DNA from: Methanocella_A sp964548585
GTDB taxonomy: Archaea > Halobacteriota > Methanocellia > Methanocellales > Methanocellaceae
NCBI GenBank assembly: GCA_964548585.1
Contig: CAZJRS010000005.1
Location: 1 to 64,000, forward strand
Length of the DNA stretch: 64,000 bases
Reading direction: 5' to 3'
The translations under genes and the position numbers were made by a program. The notes under the pieces were generated by a model. That model worked only from the letters and a program-made list of their open reading frames with translations, was not told the origin of the DNA and did no database searches. Positions 24,983-32,277 of the stretch are shown in pieces. Numbering within the stretch: position 1 is the first letter of the stretch; every line of letters starts with the position of its first letter.

Positions 24983-25873
24983 TTAGTACTCAAACTTTTC
25001 ATCCATGACCTTGCGGACCATCGAATTATCGATGTGCGAATAAATCAGCGTTGATTTGATATCACGATGTCCAAGCTGGCGCTGTACTATTGTTATGTTA
25101 ATATCCGCCGCACACATCCACGTCGCAAGGGTGTGTCGGCATAGATGGGGCGAGACCGATTGATCTATCCTGGCACGTCTTCCGGAGTCTTTCAGTACAT
25201 TGTAAAGCCGTTCACGGATAAGCCGCCTACCGTCCTCGGTGACAAATAAGGCCTTGCTTTCTGATTCAGGGCGTTCAGCAAGCCAGAGATTAAGAGAGTC
25301 TAATAGTTGGAGAGGAATCACGACGTCTCTCTCGTAGTGATTTTTACCTCCGATCTCAGGGTCGTGAATATACATTGTTCGGCTCTCGAAGTCGACATCG
25401 TCAACGTCCAGAGTAATAAGTTCTTTACTTCGTATCCCCGTGTACAGGAGGGTCATGATGATAGCCCTATCACGGTTGTTGCAGGCCCCTGCGATGAGCC
25501 GGCGTGATTCTGCCCTTGATAGGTACCTTACGCGTCTCTGAACTTTGCGGGGCTTCCGGATTTTTAACTCTATACCCATGCTCCCGGCGATACATTCGAT
25601 TGTGTAGAGTCTTTGCTTTATGGTCGCTGGTGAAAGTCCTCGCTCGCGACAATCGCGCTCGACCGTTATCGAAAAACTCTTGGATGGCTCGAAGTACCCG
25701 TATTTTTTAAACATGCCCCGTGCGGTAGATACGATCGTCTTAGTATTGCTATAGTTTAAACGGCGCTCGTAAAAGCAGTATTCGTCAAGCTTGCTTAACG
25801 TCCTAGCGATCTGTTCTTCCCCCGATTCGTTGCCGGTGTTCGGGATGGTGGGAATGGTTTGGGATACGATCAT
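24983..25873 (-). CDS. Tyrosine recombinase/integrase 4
   Basis: A 296-residue recombinase: TLLYTGIRSKELITLD, SPHLCRHTLATWM, LGHRDIKSTLIYSHID. It is first in the tandem set, with a good ribosome binding site (GAGGAAAAAAT). Its start is 35 nt downstream of the tRNA-Arg-like gene on the same strand, so read-through from the tRNA promoter could express the array. Confidence 0.9.
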   Translation of the reverse strand: MIVSQTIPTIPNTGNESGEEQIARTLSKLDEYCFYERRLNYSNTKTIVSTARGMFKKYGYFEPSKSFSITVERDCRERGLSPATIKQRLYTIECIAGSMGIELKIRKPRKVQRRVRYLSRAESRRLIAGACNNRDRAIIMTLLYTGIRSKELITLDVDDVDFESRTMYIHDPEIGGKNHYERDVVIPLQLLDSLNLWLAERPESESKALFVTEDGRRLIRERLYNVLKDSGRRARIDQSVSPHLCRHTLATWMCAADINITIVQRQLGHRDIKSTLIYSHIDNSMVRKVMDEKFEY

Positions 25874-25907
25874 ATTTTTTCCTCTGTGTAGGGATTGGTT
25901 TGGATGG

Positions 25908-25979
25908 CGCCCCTGCCGGGACTTGAACCCGGACCTCGAGCTTCGAAGGCTCGGGACTATCCGATTATCTTACGGGGGC
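25908..25979 (-). tRNA. tRNA-Arg-like gene (anticodon TCG) inside the element
   Basis: A 72-nt sequence that folds as a tRNA: anticodon stem CGAGC/GCTCG with loop CTTCGAA (TCG), T arm CCGGG-TTCAAGT-CCCGG, acceptor GCCCCCG with CAGGGGC. The acceptor has one C·A mismatch and the D stem is weak. Bases CCA follow directly (25907-25905), which is not seen in the two host tRNAs in this window. It may be a working element-encoded tRNA, a decaying copy, or an unused attachment site. Confidence 0.75.
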
Positions 25980-25989
25980 AACGAGAAAA

Positions 25990-26265
25990 TTAAATGTTAT
26001 CCATGAGCTTCAGCTGAGCATACCCTCTGGCACGGAAAGCCGAATCTACACGCCTGTTGATCTCTTCTTCCGGGGCGCTGCTGTCAAAGTATATCTTGAC
26101 TTCACCGCCTCGCCCGGGAGTACCGATTGTGATCGAGTCTTTGAACTCATGGTCCTGCTGCTTCAGGTGCCTGACGACGATCTCAACGGGTGCAGCTGGT
26201 TTGTTCTGGCGTTGTAGTAACTCGGTGATCAACTGCTCGGTGGTTAGCCGTGATGCTTCGCTCAT
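25990..26265 (-). CDS. Hypothetical element protein
   Basis: A 91-residue soluble protein: N-terminal helix (LTTEQLITELLQRQNKPAAP), then a short beta unit (DSITIGTPGRGGEVKIYFDS) and a C-terminal helix. Overlaps the next gene by 4 bp, in a four-gene operon reading toward the tRNA. Not recognised. Confidence 0.6.
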   Translation of the reverse strand: MSEASRLTTEQLITELLQRQNKPAAPVEIVVRHLKQQDHEFKDSITIGTPGRGGEVKIYFDSSAPEEEINRRVDSAFRARGYAQLKLMDNI

Positions 26266-26531
26266 ACGAATGTCTCCGCGTATTTCTCGAAGCCAGGTAA
26301 TGCCGCGACACCTCGCGTGCTTTCAATCCAGAGTACGACTGCCTCGCCCTTTAACTCGGCTTGTGTTGCAACGTCGAGGGGGACCTCTACATACTTTGCG
26401 GCAGTGACCAATACGGGTAGTTCGACGGTGTCTCTATGAAAAACTCTGAGGCGCTCCCTTAAAACGGTGCTGATACGATAAGCGGTGGGGTGCTTGTTTT
26501 CGCCCTGGGTGATGATATAAATATCAGCCAT
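26262..26531 (-). CDS. Hypothetical element protein
   Basis: An 89-residue protein of mostly beta character (TVELPVLVTAAKYVEVPLD, EAVVLWIESTRG). Third gene of the four-gene operon, coupled to the genes on both sides. Not recognised. Confidence 0.6.
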   Translation of the reverse strand: MADIYIITQGENKHPTAYRISTVLRERLRVFHRDTVELPVLVTAAKYVEVPLDVATQAELKGEAVVLWIESTRGVAALPGFEKYAETFV

Positions 26532-26534
26532 CGT

Positions 26535-26990
26535 TCAGGCCTCCTTGCCGGCCTCTTGCTCACCACATTGTTCTCTGATCTGTCTTATTGCCCTGTCCCG
26601 GCGTTCTTGCTCTTCGACCACCCGATCGATACTCTCACGCAGACCACGGACATCGGTATCCAGCTCGACGACGAAGAACGGGTAGGACCGGTCGGGGCCG
26701 TAACCGCCGTGTTGGACACCGGCAAAAGAAATGTACTCGTTAAGACTTGGGATGTTGATACCGACTTCGACCGGCACGCCCATGCTGCAGAAAGGGCATG
26801 TTATCGACGTGATGTCTGAGAGGTAGTCCAAGTTCCCGGAGATTATCAGGGACTTGAAGTACTCTGCCTCGTTAGGGTTTTTCAGCCCATGTTGAATGTC
26901 GCGAAGGAGTTTTCGGATTTCATCCTTGCGATCGGCGGGTAATTGATCAGGAGACGCGTTTCGAAAAGAGGTTGTTGTTTGCTCGGTCAT
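26535..26990 (-). CDS. Hypothetical element protein with a CPFC motif
   Basis: A 151-residue protein. A helical N-terminus is followed by a single CPFC motif in SITCPFCSMGVPVEVGI, then a coiled-coil-like C-terminus (RESIDRVVEEQERRDRAIRQ). One CxxC pair alone could bind metal as a dimer or be redox-active. Its start overlaps the stop of the 47-residue gene ahead. Confidence 0.6.
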   Translation of the reverse strand: MTEQTTTSFRNASPDQLPADRKDEIRKLLRDIQHGLKNPNEAEYFKSLIISGNLDYLSDITSITCPFCSMGVPVEVGINIPSLNEYISFAGVQHGGYGPDRSYPFFVVELDTDVRGLRESIDRVVEEQERRDRAIRQIREQCGEQEAGKEA

Positions 26991-27130
26991 TGTTGTTGCC
27001 CCCGAGCGATTGTTACTGCACCAGTGCTTTGTTGGATGTCGATTATGGTGCGGCTGTGTTTACTTGTCGTGCGTAAAATCTGGTCGCCGTTTGGCATGAT
27101 CAGGACTTGGTAATTGGTCTTTGTTGTCAT
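26987..27130 (-). CDS. 47-residue protein, first gene of the element operon
   Basis: A small frame beginning at ATG 27130 (TTKTNYQVLIMPNGDQILRT and following). Its stop overlaps the next start (ATGA), good support for real translation. It begins just beside the divergent promoter/operator region. Predicted to be a short beta-rich protein; not recognised. Confidence 0.55.
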   Translation of the reverse strand: MTTKTNYQVLIMPNGDQILRTTSKHSRTIIDIQQSTGAVTIARGQQQ

Positions 27131-27153
27131 ATTATATCACTATATCACTCAAA

Positions 27154-27212
27154 GTGGTACTTAGTACCACATATACCCACTATAACAGCAATCTATATAA
27201 ATATTGTGGTAC
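27154..27212. promoter_or_regulatory. Divergent promoter with operator-like GTGGTAC repeats
   Basis: A perfect palindrome, GTGGTAC-TTA-GTACCAC, lies at 27154-27170, and a further GTGGTAC copy at 27206-27212. A TATA box (CTATATAAATATT, 27193-27205) sits ~25 nt before the AbrB-like gene start, overlapped on its downstream side by the third half-site. This is the layout of an autoregulated divergent operator; a likely ligand is the AbrB-type protein itself. Confidence 0.6.
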
Positions 27213-27225
27213 AAAGTGGGAAATC

Positions 27226-27369
27226 ATGGTACAGACATTTGTAACACAGGTGAAGGACGAAGTAAAACACAGAATCGTGATTGACAAACCAGCCTGGGAT
27301 CTCGAAGGATTACAGAAGGGTGATTACATCAAAGTTACGATCGAGAAGGTACAGATGAAAAATAAATAA
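27226..27369 (+). CDS. AbrB/SpoVT-type DNA-binding protein
   Basis: A 47-residue swapped-hairpin protein: MVQTFVTQVKDEVKHRIVID, then KGDYIKVTIEKV. Full length for the archaeal family; acts as a dimer that binds DNA, often as an antitoxin or repressor. ATG 27226 lies ~25 nt after TATA, so the mRNA is leaderless; the frame continues upstream to 27121 but crosses the promoter. Confidence 0.8.
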   Translation: MVQTFVTQVKDEVKHRIVIDKPAWDLEGLQKGDYIKVTIEKVQMKNK

Positions 27370-27395
27370 TAAGCAAGCCCCGACTGCCGCGTTGG

Positions 27396-28088
27396 TTATT
27401 TTGATATTGGAATCGAAACGGCTTCGACAGGGGGCTTTATTTGAGCATATTTTGTATTAATTTCAGCAAGTGCTTTTAATAATATTTTATCATAATATTC
27501 TTTAAGTACCCAAATTACCAAAATACCCACAAAAACAGTTTTTTGAGCCGGAATAGGTATTGAGTATATCTCTTTTACTGCCAAAGTGATAAAATAAACA
27601 GTAATTAATACCGTTAAAATAATGGTAAGAAACGAACTAGCAATAATAAGTTTAAGCGAATCGACAAAGGCGTTTGCTATGTACTCCAAATTTAATTTTT
27701 TATAGTTTGATTTGATAGATGTGTAAATAGTATTTAAAATCAATATCGTCTCTATAGGCCTGATGACCATTAAAACTAACACCGGAATAATGGCAAATTG
27801 ATATCCGGTATCATCTGCTATAGAAAATATGTAATTAAAAGTTAAAATAACTGATAATAACGTTGGTAGAGCAAAAGATGCAATTATTATGTAAATAGAA
27901 TTTCGAAATTTAATTATTTTTGATTCATCTAATTTGACATCTCTTAATCCGTCAAATGGTTTCTTTACCCAATTGATAATTTTATCAATTATATACACAT
28001 GAGTACTTGTGGTATATTCGTTATTTATATCTTTTCGAGATGTTGATACTAAGTTATTTCTATTAATTTGATAATAAGTATACCCCAT
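27396..28088 (-). CDS. AT-rich membrane protein, unknown
   Basis: A 230-residue protein with about four transmembrane segments (residues ~68-90, 95-120, 150-175, 185-205) and a Lys-rich cytoplasmic stretch between them. Codon usage (AAT, TTA, ATA) is much more AT-rich than neighbouring genes, pointing to recent acquisition. Not recognised. Possible start alternatives cannot be resolved. Confidence 0.6.
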   Translation of the reverse strand: MGYTYYQINRNNLVSTSRKDINNEYTTSTHVYIIDKIINWVKKPFDGLRDVKLDESKIIKFRNSIYIIIASFALPTLLSVILTFNYIFSIADDTGYQFAIIPVLVLMVIRPIETILILNTIYTSIKSNYKKLNLEYIANAFVDSLKLIIASSFLTIILTVLITVYFITLAVKEIYSIPIPAQKTVFVGILVIWVLKEYYDKILLKALAEINTKYAQIKPPVEAVSIPISK

Positions 28089-28365
28089 GGGCGAAACTAT
28101 AGACCATGCTCAGCCCCTATAGAAACTCGCTTGATTACAGACTATCATTGCCACGCTACCAGCAATCTCTTCACCTCGTGACGATAAGCGCCTCTTACTA
28201 ATCGACGTCAGTGTGGATCTGGCATTGGAGCACGCGGAGAAGCTTCAATGCTGATTACTTTCCCAACTCGGTCTGCGTCAGTTTGTGTGCTAAATATAAA
28301 ATTTTAATATTCTACCGATTGAATCATATACCACTTCGATTAAATACACAATCCGGTGTGTCTCG

Positions 28366-28890
28366 ATGAGTGTGGTCCTTCCCCAGGTCAAAGCAGATAA
28401 CTTAGTCGCTATTGAGAAAAAACGAATAAATAACAATTCACACATATTTCCGTGTCATGGTAGTGAATTAAAAATTGACATAGTAAGTATGAATGGCTTT
28501 GAGAAGTTCCGCTTTGTGATCAATCGTAGATACTCGGAAATGGGGGCATGCGGTTTTTTAAACCTATACGAGTTCTTATCCGGCAAGCATGTGCCACTCG
28601 TCAGGTTAGATGTTAATGGAAAGCACGTCAATCCGCTGGATGCACCGACAGAAAGACCCGACCTCGCTCCGCTTAAGGGTAAGAAATTTGACGGCCCACA
28701 CCTTCACATATATGTAGAACAAGAATGTATGGAAATGGATAAGTGTGACCGTTGGGCAATAGAAATACCACCATCATTTACAGAAATTGGAAATATTTTC
28801 AACACGCACACGCACTTCTTAGTTTATATAAATGTATCACAAAAACCAGCAATACAATCAGTACTTGAAACAGGGGGTGTAACGGAATGA
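28366..28890 (+). CDS. DUF6978-like protein
   Basis: A 174-residue soluble protein, beta-rich centrally (FRFVINRRY), with a His/Cys-rich C-terminal half (GPHLHIYVEQECMEMDKCDRW). It looks like the DUF6978 family, which commonly sits beside DUF1828/1829 genes (tentative). Overlaps the next start by 4 bp (ATGA), so the two are translated together. AT-rich compared with the host. Confidence 0.55.
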   Translation: MSVVLPQVKADNLVAIEKKRINNNSHIFPCHGSELKIDIVSMNGFEKFRFVINRRYSEMGACGFLNLYEFLSGKHVPLVRLDVNGKHVNPLDAPTERPDLAPLKGKKFDGPHLHIYVEQECMEMDKCDRWAIEIPPSFTEIGNIFNTHTHFLVYINVSQKPAIQSVLETGGVTE

Positions 28891-29666
28891 GCCCGGCATG
28901 CAATAACCTTAAAGAATCATTCGTAAATTGGCTAAGCGCAGAGACATCAATAAAAGACATCGGAAACGGAAAGTGCCAGCTATCCGTGCCTCTTTTAGAC
29001 AGACATAATGACTATTTACAAATGGTTATCGAACATACAAATGATGGTAAACTGTTGATTTCCGATGACGGGTATATGATCCACGATCTTGAATTATATG
29101 GAATAGATATTAGCACCAGGAAACGCTCGTATAAGGCCGATAGACTTGTAAAAGCATATGGTGCTAAAATTGATGATACCCGCCGTATAGTCGTAGAATC
29201 GACAACGGATGAATATCCGGCTAGAATGGCAATGTTGATACAAGCAATGCTTACTATTGGCGATTTGCTCGCAGTTGATAAGGCAAACGTCGATAATGTG
29301 TTCAAGCAAGAAGTTGAAATGTATTTTAGAGACCACAGAGTAACTTATGATGTTCCGCCATCATTTACAGGTATAACTGGGTTACGTCATAACTTTGACT
29401 TTGAAGTAAGATCATCGGCCACTTCAAGAATTAAGTTGATAAAGACGATCAATTCGCCGAGCGCAAAGACTGTAAAATCAGCAATATTCAGCTGCATCGA
29501 CTTGAACGAGATAGATAAGGAGACATATTCACCCGTGGCGGTTCTGAATGATCGAGAAGATGACGTTTCAACAGATCTCGTCGAAGCTTTAAGTAGCTAC
29601 AATATAAACGCTGTATTATGGTCTGAAAGAAACGCTTATCTAATTCCAGCAATTTCCGCATTATAA
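28887..29666 (+). CDS. DUF1828/DUF1829-like protein
   Basis: A 259-residue protein. The N-terminal ~100 residues fit DUF1828: VPLLDRHNDYLQMVIEHTND, then LLISDDGYMIHDLELYGID. The C-terminal half fits DUF1829, with the core FEVRSSATSRIKLIKTI. Such proteins occur in mobile and defence contexts; a nuclease or toxin-antitoxin role has been suggested for related pairs but none is established here. Coupled to the DUF6978-like gene. Confidence 0.65.
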   Translation: MSPACNNLKESFVNWLSAETSIKDIGNGKCQLSVPLLDRHNDYLQMVIEHTNDGKLLISDDGYMIHDLELYGIDISTRKRSYKADRLVKAYGAKIDDTRRIVVESTTDEYPARMAMLIQAMLTIGDLLAVDKANVDNVFKQEVEMYFRDHRVTYDVPPSFTGITGLRHNFDFEVRSSATSRIKLIKTINSPSAKTVKSAIFSCIDLNEIDKETYSPVAVLNDREDDVSTDLVEALSSYNINAVLWSERNAYLIPAISAL

Positions 29667-29752
29667 AAGAGACGGAACGCTCCAATTTTTATTCATTATT
29701 TTCCCCCAGCTCTCAGCCCGTACTTATATCCAGCCCGGACATTTCTAAAGGT

Positions 29753-29983
29753 ATGCCAAGCATGCAATTGATGAAGGTCGCAGCAAAGTTCGAAGGCTAC
29801 CGATTCACCCTGGATAAGAAGCGAAGAGAAATCTTCGATCACCTCATCTACGAGTTGGCAGGTCGACGCGAGGAGGCGCTGGTCAACCACGCTTCCAGTC
29901 ATAGTGAGGCAGCGATTATGAACATCCTGATTGAGCAAGAGATAAGATTACAGGCTATCGAGTCTCGATTGAAAGAAAAATAA
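29753..29983 (+). CDS. Small hypothetical element protein
   Basis: A 76-residue helical protein: MQLMKVAAKFEGYRFTLDKK, then KRREIFDHLIYELAGRREEA and a short coiled coil (NILIEQEIRLQAIESRLKE). Not recognised. Its composition matches the GC-richer part of the element. Confidence 0.5.
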   Translation: MPSMQLMKVAAKFEGYRFTLDKKRREIFDHLIYELAGRREEALVNHASSHSEAAIMNILIEQEIRLQAIESRLKEK

Positions 29984-30190
29984 TTGGTCTGAAGATTTTA
30001 AAAAAAACTGTATCAAATGTATCATAAAACAGCTTATTACATCATATAGCATCATTTAGTATCATTTAGTATCTTTAAGAGTCAGGGGTTTATACGGAGT
30101 TATTTCGGTATTTTAAGGTTATTTTAAGGTTATTTTAAGGTTGTTCTAGAAATATTTATATATAGGCTAAAACATAGACGAATATAGCCC
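29984..30190. other. AT-rich repeat-containing promoter/iteron segment
   Basis: Contains a tandem pair ATCATTTAGT (30051-30070), a perfect triple 11-bp tandem repeat (30109-30141, listed separately) and a TATA-like AATATTTATATATA (30150-30163) ahead of the microgene cluster. No gene is seen. Confidence 0.5.
30109..30141. repeat. Three perfect tandem 11-bp repeats
   Basis: TATTTTAAGGT repeated three times without interruption, directly ahead of a strong TATA box. One turn of DNA per unit places all copies on the same helix face, a typical iteron or activator-site arrangement. Confidence 0.7.
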
Positions 30191-30256
30191 ATGCTTATAA
30201 ACAGCAGGCGTAAAATTAGCGGCCAGTCCAGGCCGACGGCACTGGGCAGCCGATGA
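30191..30256 (+). CDS. 21-residue basic peptide ORF
   Basis: ATG 30191 lies ~30 nt after the TATA-like box. The product is very basic and polar (SRRKISGQSRPTALGSR at the end). Its TGA overlaps the next ATG (ATGA). Too short to prove; listed because the ATGA coupling is repeated in the whole cluster. Confidence 0.3.
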   Translation: MLINSRRKISGQSRPTALGSR

Positions 30257-30324
30257 AAAACAAAAACTTCCCAAAGTACCTTAATACCCATATGGTATTA
30301 AATGTTTTTCTGAAGCTGTCCTAA
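30253..30324 (+). CDS. 23-residue peptide ORF
   Basis: Starts within the previous stop codon (ATGA). Product is basic at the N-terminus and hydrophobic at the end (HMVLNVFLKLS). Existence rests only on coupling. Confidence 0.28.
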   Translation: MKNKNFPKYLNTHMVLNVFLKLS

Positions 30325-30370
30325 GTGCCGGTAGCCTTGGCTATGGTCAAAAATACAAGGACGCAAACCT

Positions 30371-30457
30371 ATGAGAATAAATAAAAATAGTTCAATCGAG
30401 GCACGAGGCCTTGAGGTACAGTTGATGACTTCACAGTATACAATGGTGTCCGTATGA
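30371..30457 (+). CDS. 28-residue peptide ORF coupled to the 84-residue membrane protein
   Basis: Runs from ATG 30371 to a TGA that overlaps the start of the next gene (GTATGAGC). Product MRINKNSSIEARGLEVQLM and nine more residues. May be a translational leader for the membrane protein. Confidence 0.35.
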   Translation: MRINKNSSIEARGLEVQLMTSQYTMVSV

Positions 30458-30708
30458 GCGGCGGCGGCCCAATTGCGGTGATCGGAGGAGTAATCACTCT
30501 GATCATTGTCCTTCCGATCGTACTAATTATCTGCGGAGCTCTCGCACATGGATTCGTATTAGCAATAGATTCAACATCTCCGATGTCCGGAGACAAACAG
30601 AACTCAAGTCCATTCATGCCGATCTTACAGTTCTTCGACGGAATCTTTCACTGGGTAGGACCCATGCTCGGGCTGAAATTGGAGGCGCATCACAATGCGA
30701 CAAAGTGA
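30454..30708 (+). CDS. Small membrane protein (84 residues)
   Basis: One long hydrophobic region (GGVITLIIVLPIVLIICGALAHGF, residues ~12-37, shown here in part) and a second amphipathic one near the end (FFDGIFHWVGPMLG). Overlaps the following gene by 14 bp. Small paired membrane proteins in mobile elements may be structural (virion membrane), lysis-related or pilin-like; none can be chosen. Confidence 0.62.
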   Translation: MSGGGPIAVIGGVITLIIVLPIVLIICGALAHGFVLAIDSTSPMSGDKQNSSPFMPILQFFDGIFHWVGPMLGLKLEAHHNATK

Positions 30709-30970
30709 AAAATTCGATCTGATGATGGCGGGAGTTGTGCTACTATCTCTCGCCGGGTTTGGCAATTTTGCCGCCTGGCTCCTCGAGCACATCCTTATCA
30801 CATCAGATGTAAAGGCAATGCTATTCCTCAGTTGGTTAATCGGATTGGTAAGCTGGCTGCCCGCGCCGTTCAATGCCATAGCGATCTTGGGGATCATCGC
30901 TGCCATCGGCTTTGTGGGAGTCGGAGCTTTCAAAGTTGCTGGAAGTATCTGGTATAGCATAACGCAATAA
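30695..30970 (+). CDS. Small membrane protein (91 residues)
   Basis: Three hydrophobic segments: residues ~9-30, 38-56 and 60-82. The charged N-terminus MRQSEKFD probably stays in the cytoplasm. Last gene of the microgene operon before a terminator. Not recognised. Confidence 0.62.
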   Translation: MRQSEKFDLMMAGVVLLSLAGFGNFAAWLLEHILITSDVKAMLFLSWLIGLVSWLPAPFNAIAILGIIAAIGFVGVGAFKVAGSIWYSITQ

Positions 30971-30987
30971 GATCAACGTTGAATACC

Positions 30988-31015
30988 GCAGGGGCTCTCA
31001 AATCACCCCTGTTTT
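30988..31015 (+). terminator. Hairpin terminator with T tract
   Basis: CAGGGG ... CCCCTG arms around an AT-rich loop, directly followed by TTTTT, 18 nt after the stop codon. Confidence 0.7.
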
Positions 31016-31101
31016 TCTAATTTTTATTGAATCCTCGATGCCATCAACACACTGCGCTAAATTTTTTACCTTTATATACTCCAGGCATATCACAAGGAAT
31101 C

Positions 31102-31194
31102 ATGATTAAAATTGAAATATCAAACGAACAAGTCTTTACGGCTGTACTGTTCGCCATCTTGGCCGCTTTAGCCATGAAGACTTTAGGATTGTAA
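31102..31194 (+). CDS. 30-residue single-span membrane peptide
   Basis: ATG 31102 has a GGA site 3 nt upstream and a TATA box (TTTATATACT, 31071-31080) ~25 nt ahead. The product starts polar (MIKIEISNEQ) and ends with one membrane span (VFTAVLFAILAALAM). A terminator follows within 25 nt, so this is a one-gene unit. Confidence 0.5.
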   Translation: MIKIEISNEQVFTAVLFAILAALAMKTLGL

Positions 31195-31216
31195 TAGACC
31201 CTTTAAAAATAGTTCC

Positions 31217-31250
31217 GGGGATGCTCTCACACCATCCCCCTTGTTTTCGT
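31217..31250 (+). terminator. Hairpin terminator
   Basis: GGGGATG and CATCCCC arms followed by TTGTTTTCGT, between the 30-residue gene and the convergent primase gene. Confidence 0.65.
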
Positions 31251-31297
31251 TCACCCACGACCCTGTATCGCGGCTGCGTGTCTCAACCAGACACGAC

Positions 31298-32212
31298 TTA
31301 AACAGTTCCTTCCGCCAGCATTTGATAAGCATCCCGTATCAAAGACAACTTAGGGCGAAGACCCCGCTGGCCAATATGTGTTAATGCGTGTCGAACTATC
31401 CGCTGCGGTTCGCCAGGCTCATAATTCCACGGGCATCGCAAATAGTAATCGTGGATTATATCCATGATATGTTGTCCACCAAGACCATAGCCCCGAGCGT
31501 GTGTAGCCAGACTAATTGAAACATTTCTCCGATCTCGGGTGTCCCTTACAAAAGCCTCGAGAAGAACACATTTCAGCGCAGTGACATCTTCGGGTGTGGT
31601 GTTTGGCATTTCTGCCACATCTGCCCCTTCTAAATGGCAAACATCCCTTAAAAATAATACGACCGGATCCAAGCCTCCGCACCTGAACATTTCCGGAAGC
31701 ATAGGCAACTCTTCGGGGCGGGTGTTTAGAAAGTTCCGATCGCCGATAACGCGATAGGAACCCTTCGGAGTCCTCGACGGCGAACAAGTGCAGCAACGCC
31801 CTCTAGCTAATACCTCGATCATCTCGAGACTACGAGATCCAGCCTTGTTCGCGTGGTTGACGTTAACAATGTACCAATCCTGACCGGGTACGCCTCTGAA
31901 ATATGCGTGTAATCCGCCTTCCTGTGTTCGTTCAAGGATACTATCCCGGAACATCTTAGGGTAAGTTTTTTTAAGGGTGTGATAGACAACGGTTGTGTCG
32001 CGGACGGGGAGCTTGTGATCAAAATCCAAGACACATACAGTATCGTCGCAGCATATCGCAAGATTACTGTCCTGACTTGCGCCACTCCATGCGGTGTTGA
32101 AGTCGTAGGTTCCGACTGGTTTAACATACGCTGCCTTCTCGCCAGCGGGTACGGCTATAACCGGCCAGCCTTTACGGGCCATTTGTCGTGCTATCTCAAA
32201 GTTCGATTTCAT
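31298..32212 (-). CDS. PrimPol-type primase-polymerase 1
   Basis: A 304-residue bifunctional primase-polymerase domain protein. The active-site acidic pair is D63 and D65 (CVLDFDH), the nucleotide-binding histidine is H102 (EGGLHAYF), and the third acidic site is near SLEMIEVLARG. Residues 200-300 are helical with no helicase domain. It would start DNA replication by making primers. A second PrimPol lies at 36888. A good GAGGTAAGAT site precedes ATG 32212. It follows the tape-measure gene, unlike the second copy. Confidence 0.85.
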   Translation of the reverse strand: MKSNFEIARQMARKGWPVIAVPAGEKAAYVKPVGTYDFNTAWSGASQDSNLAICCDDTVCVLDFDHKLPVRDTTVVYHTLKKTYPKMFRDSILERTQEGGLHAYFRGVPGQDWYIVNVNHANKAGSRSLEMIEVLARGRCCTCSPSRTPKGSYRVIGDRNFLNTRPEELPMLPEMFRCGGLDPVVLFLRDVCHLEGADVAEMPNTTPEDVTALKCVLLEAFVRDTRDRRNVSISLATHARGYGLGGQHIMDIIHDYYLRCPWNYEPGEPQRIVRHALTHIGQRGLRPKLSLIRDAYQMLAEGTV

Positions 32213-32277
32213 ATCTTACCTCTTGTTAAAATAAGGGCGCCGTAGAGGCGCGGTATTCAATAAAAATTCAAAGGTGG

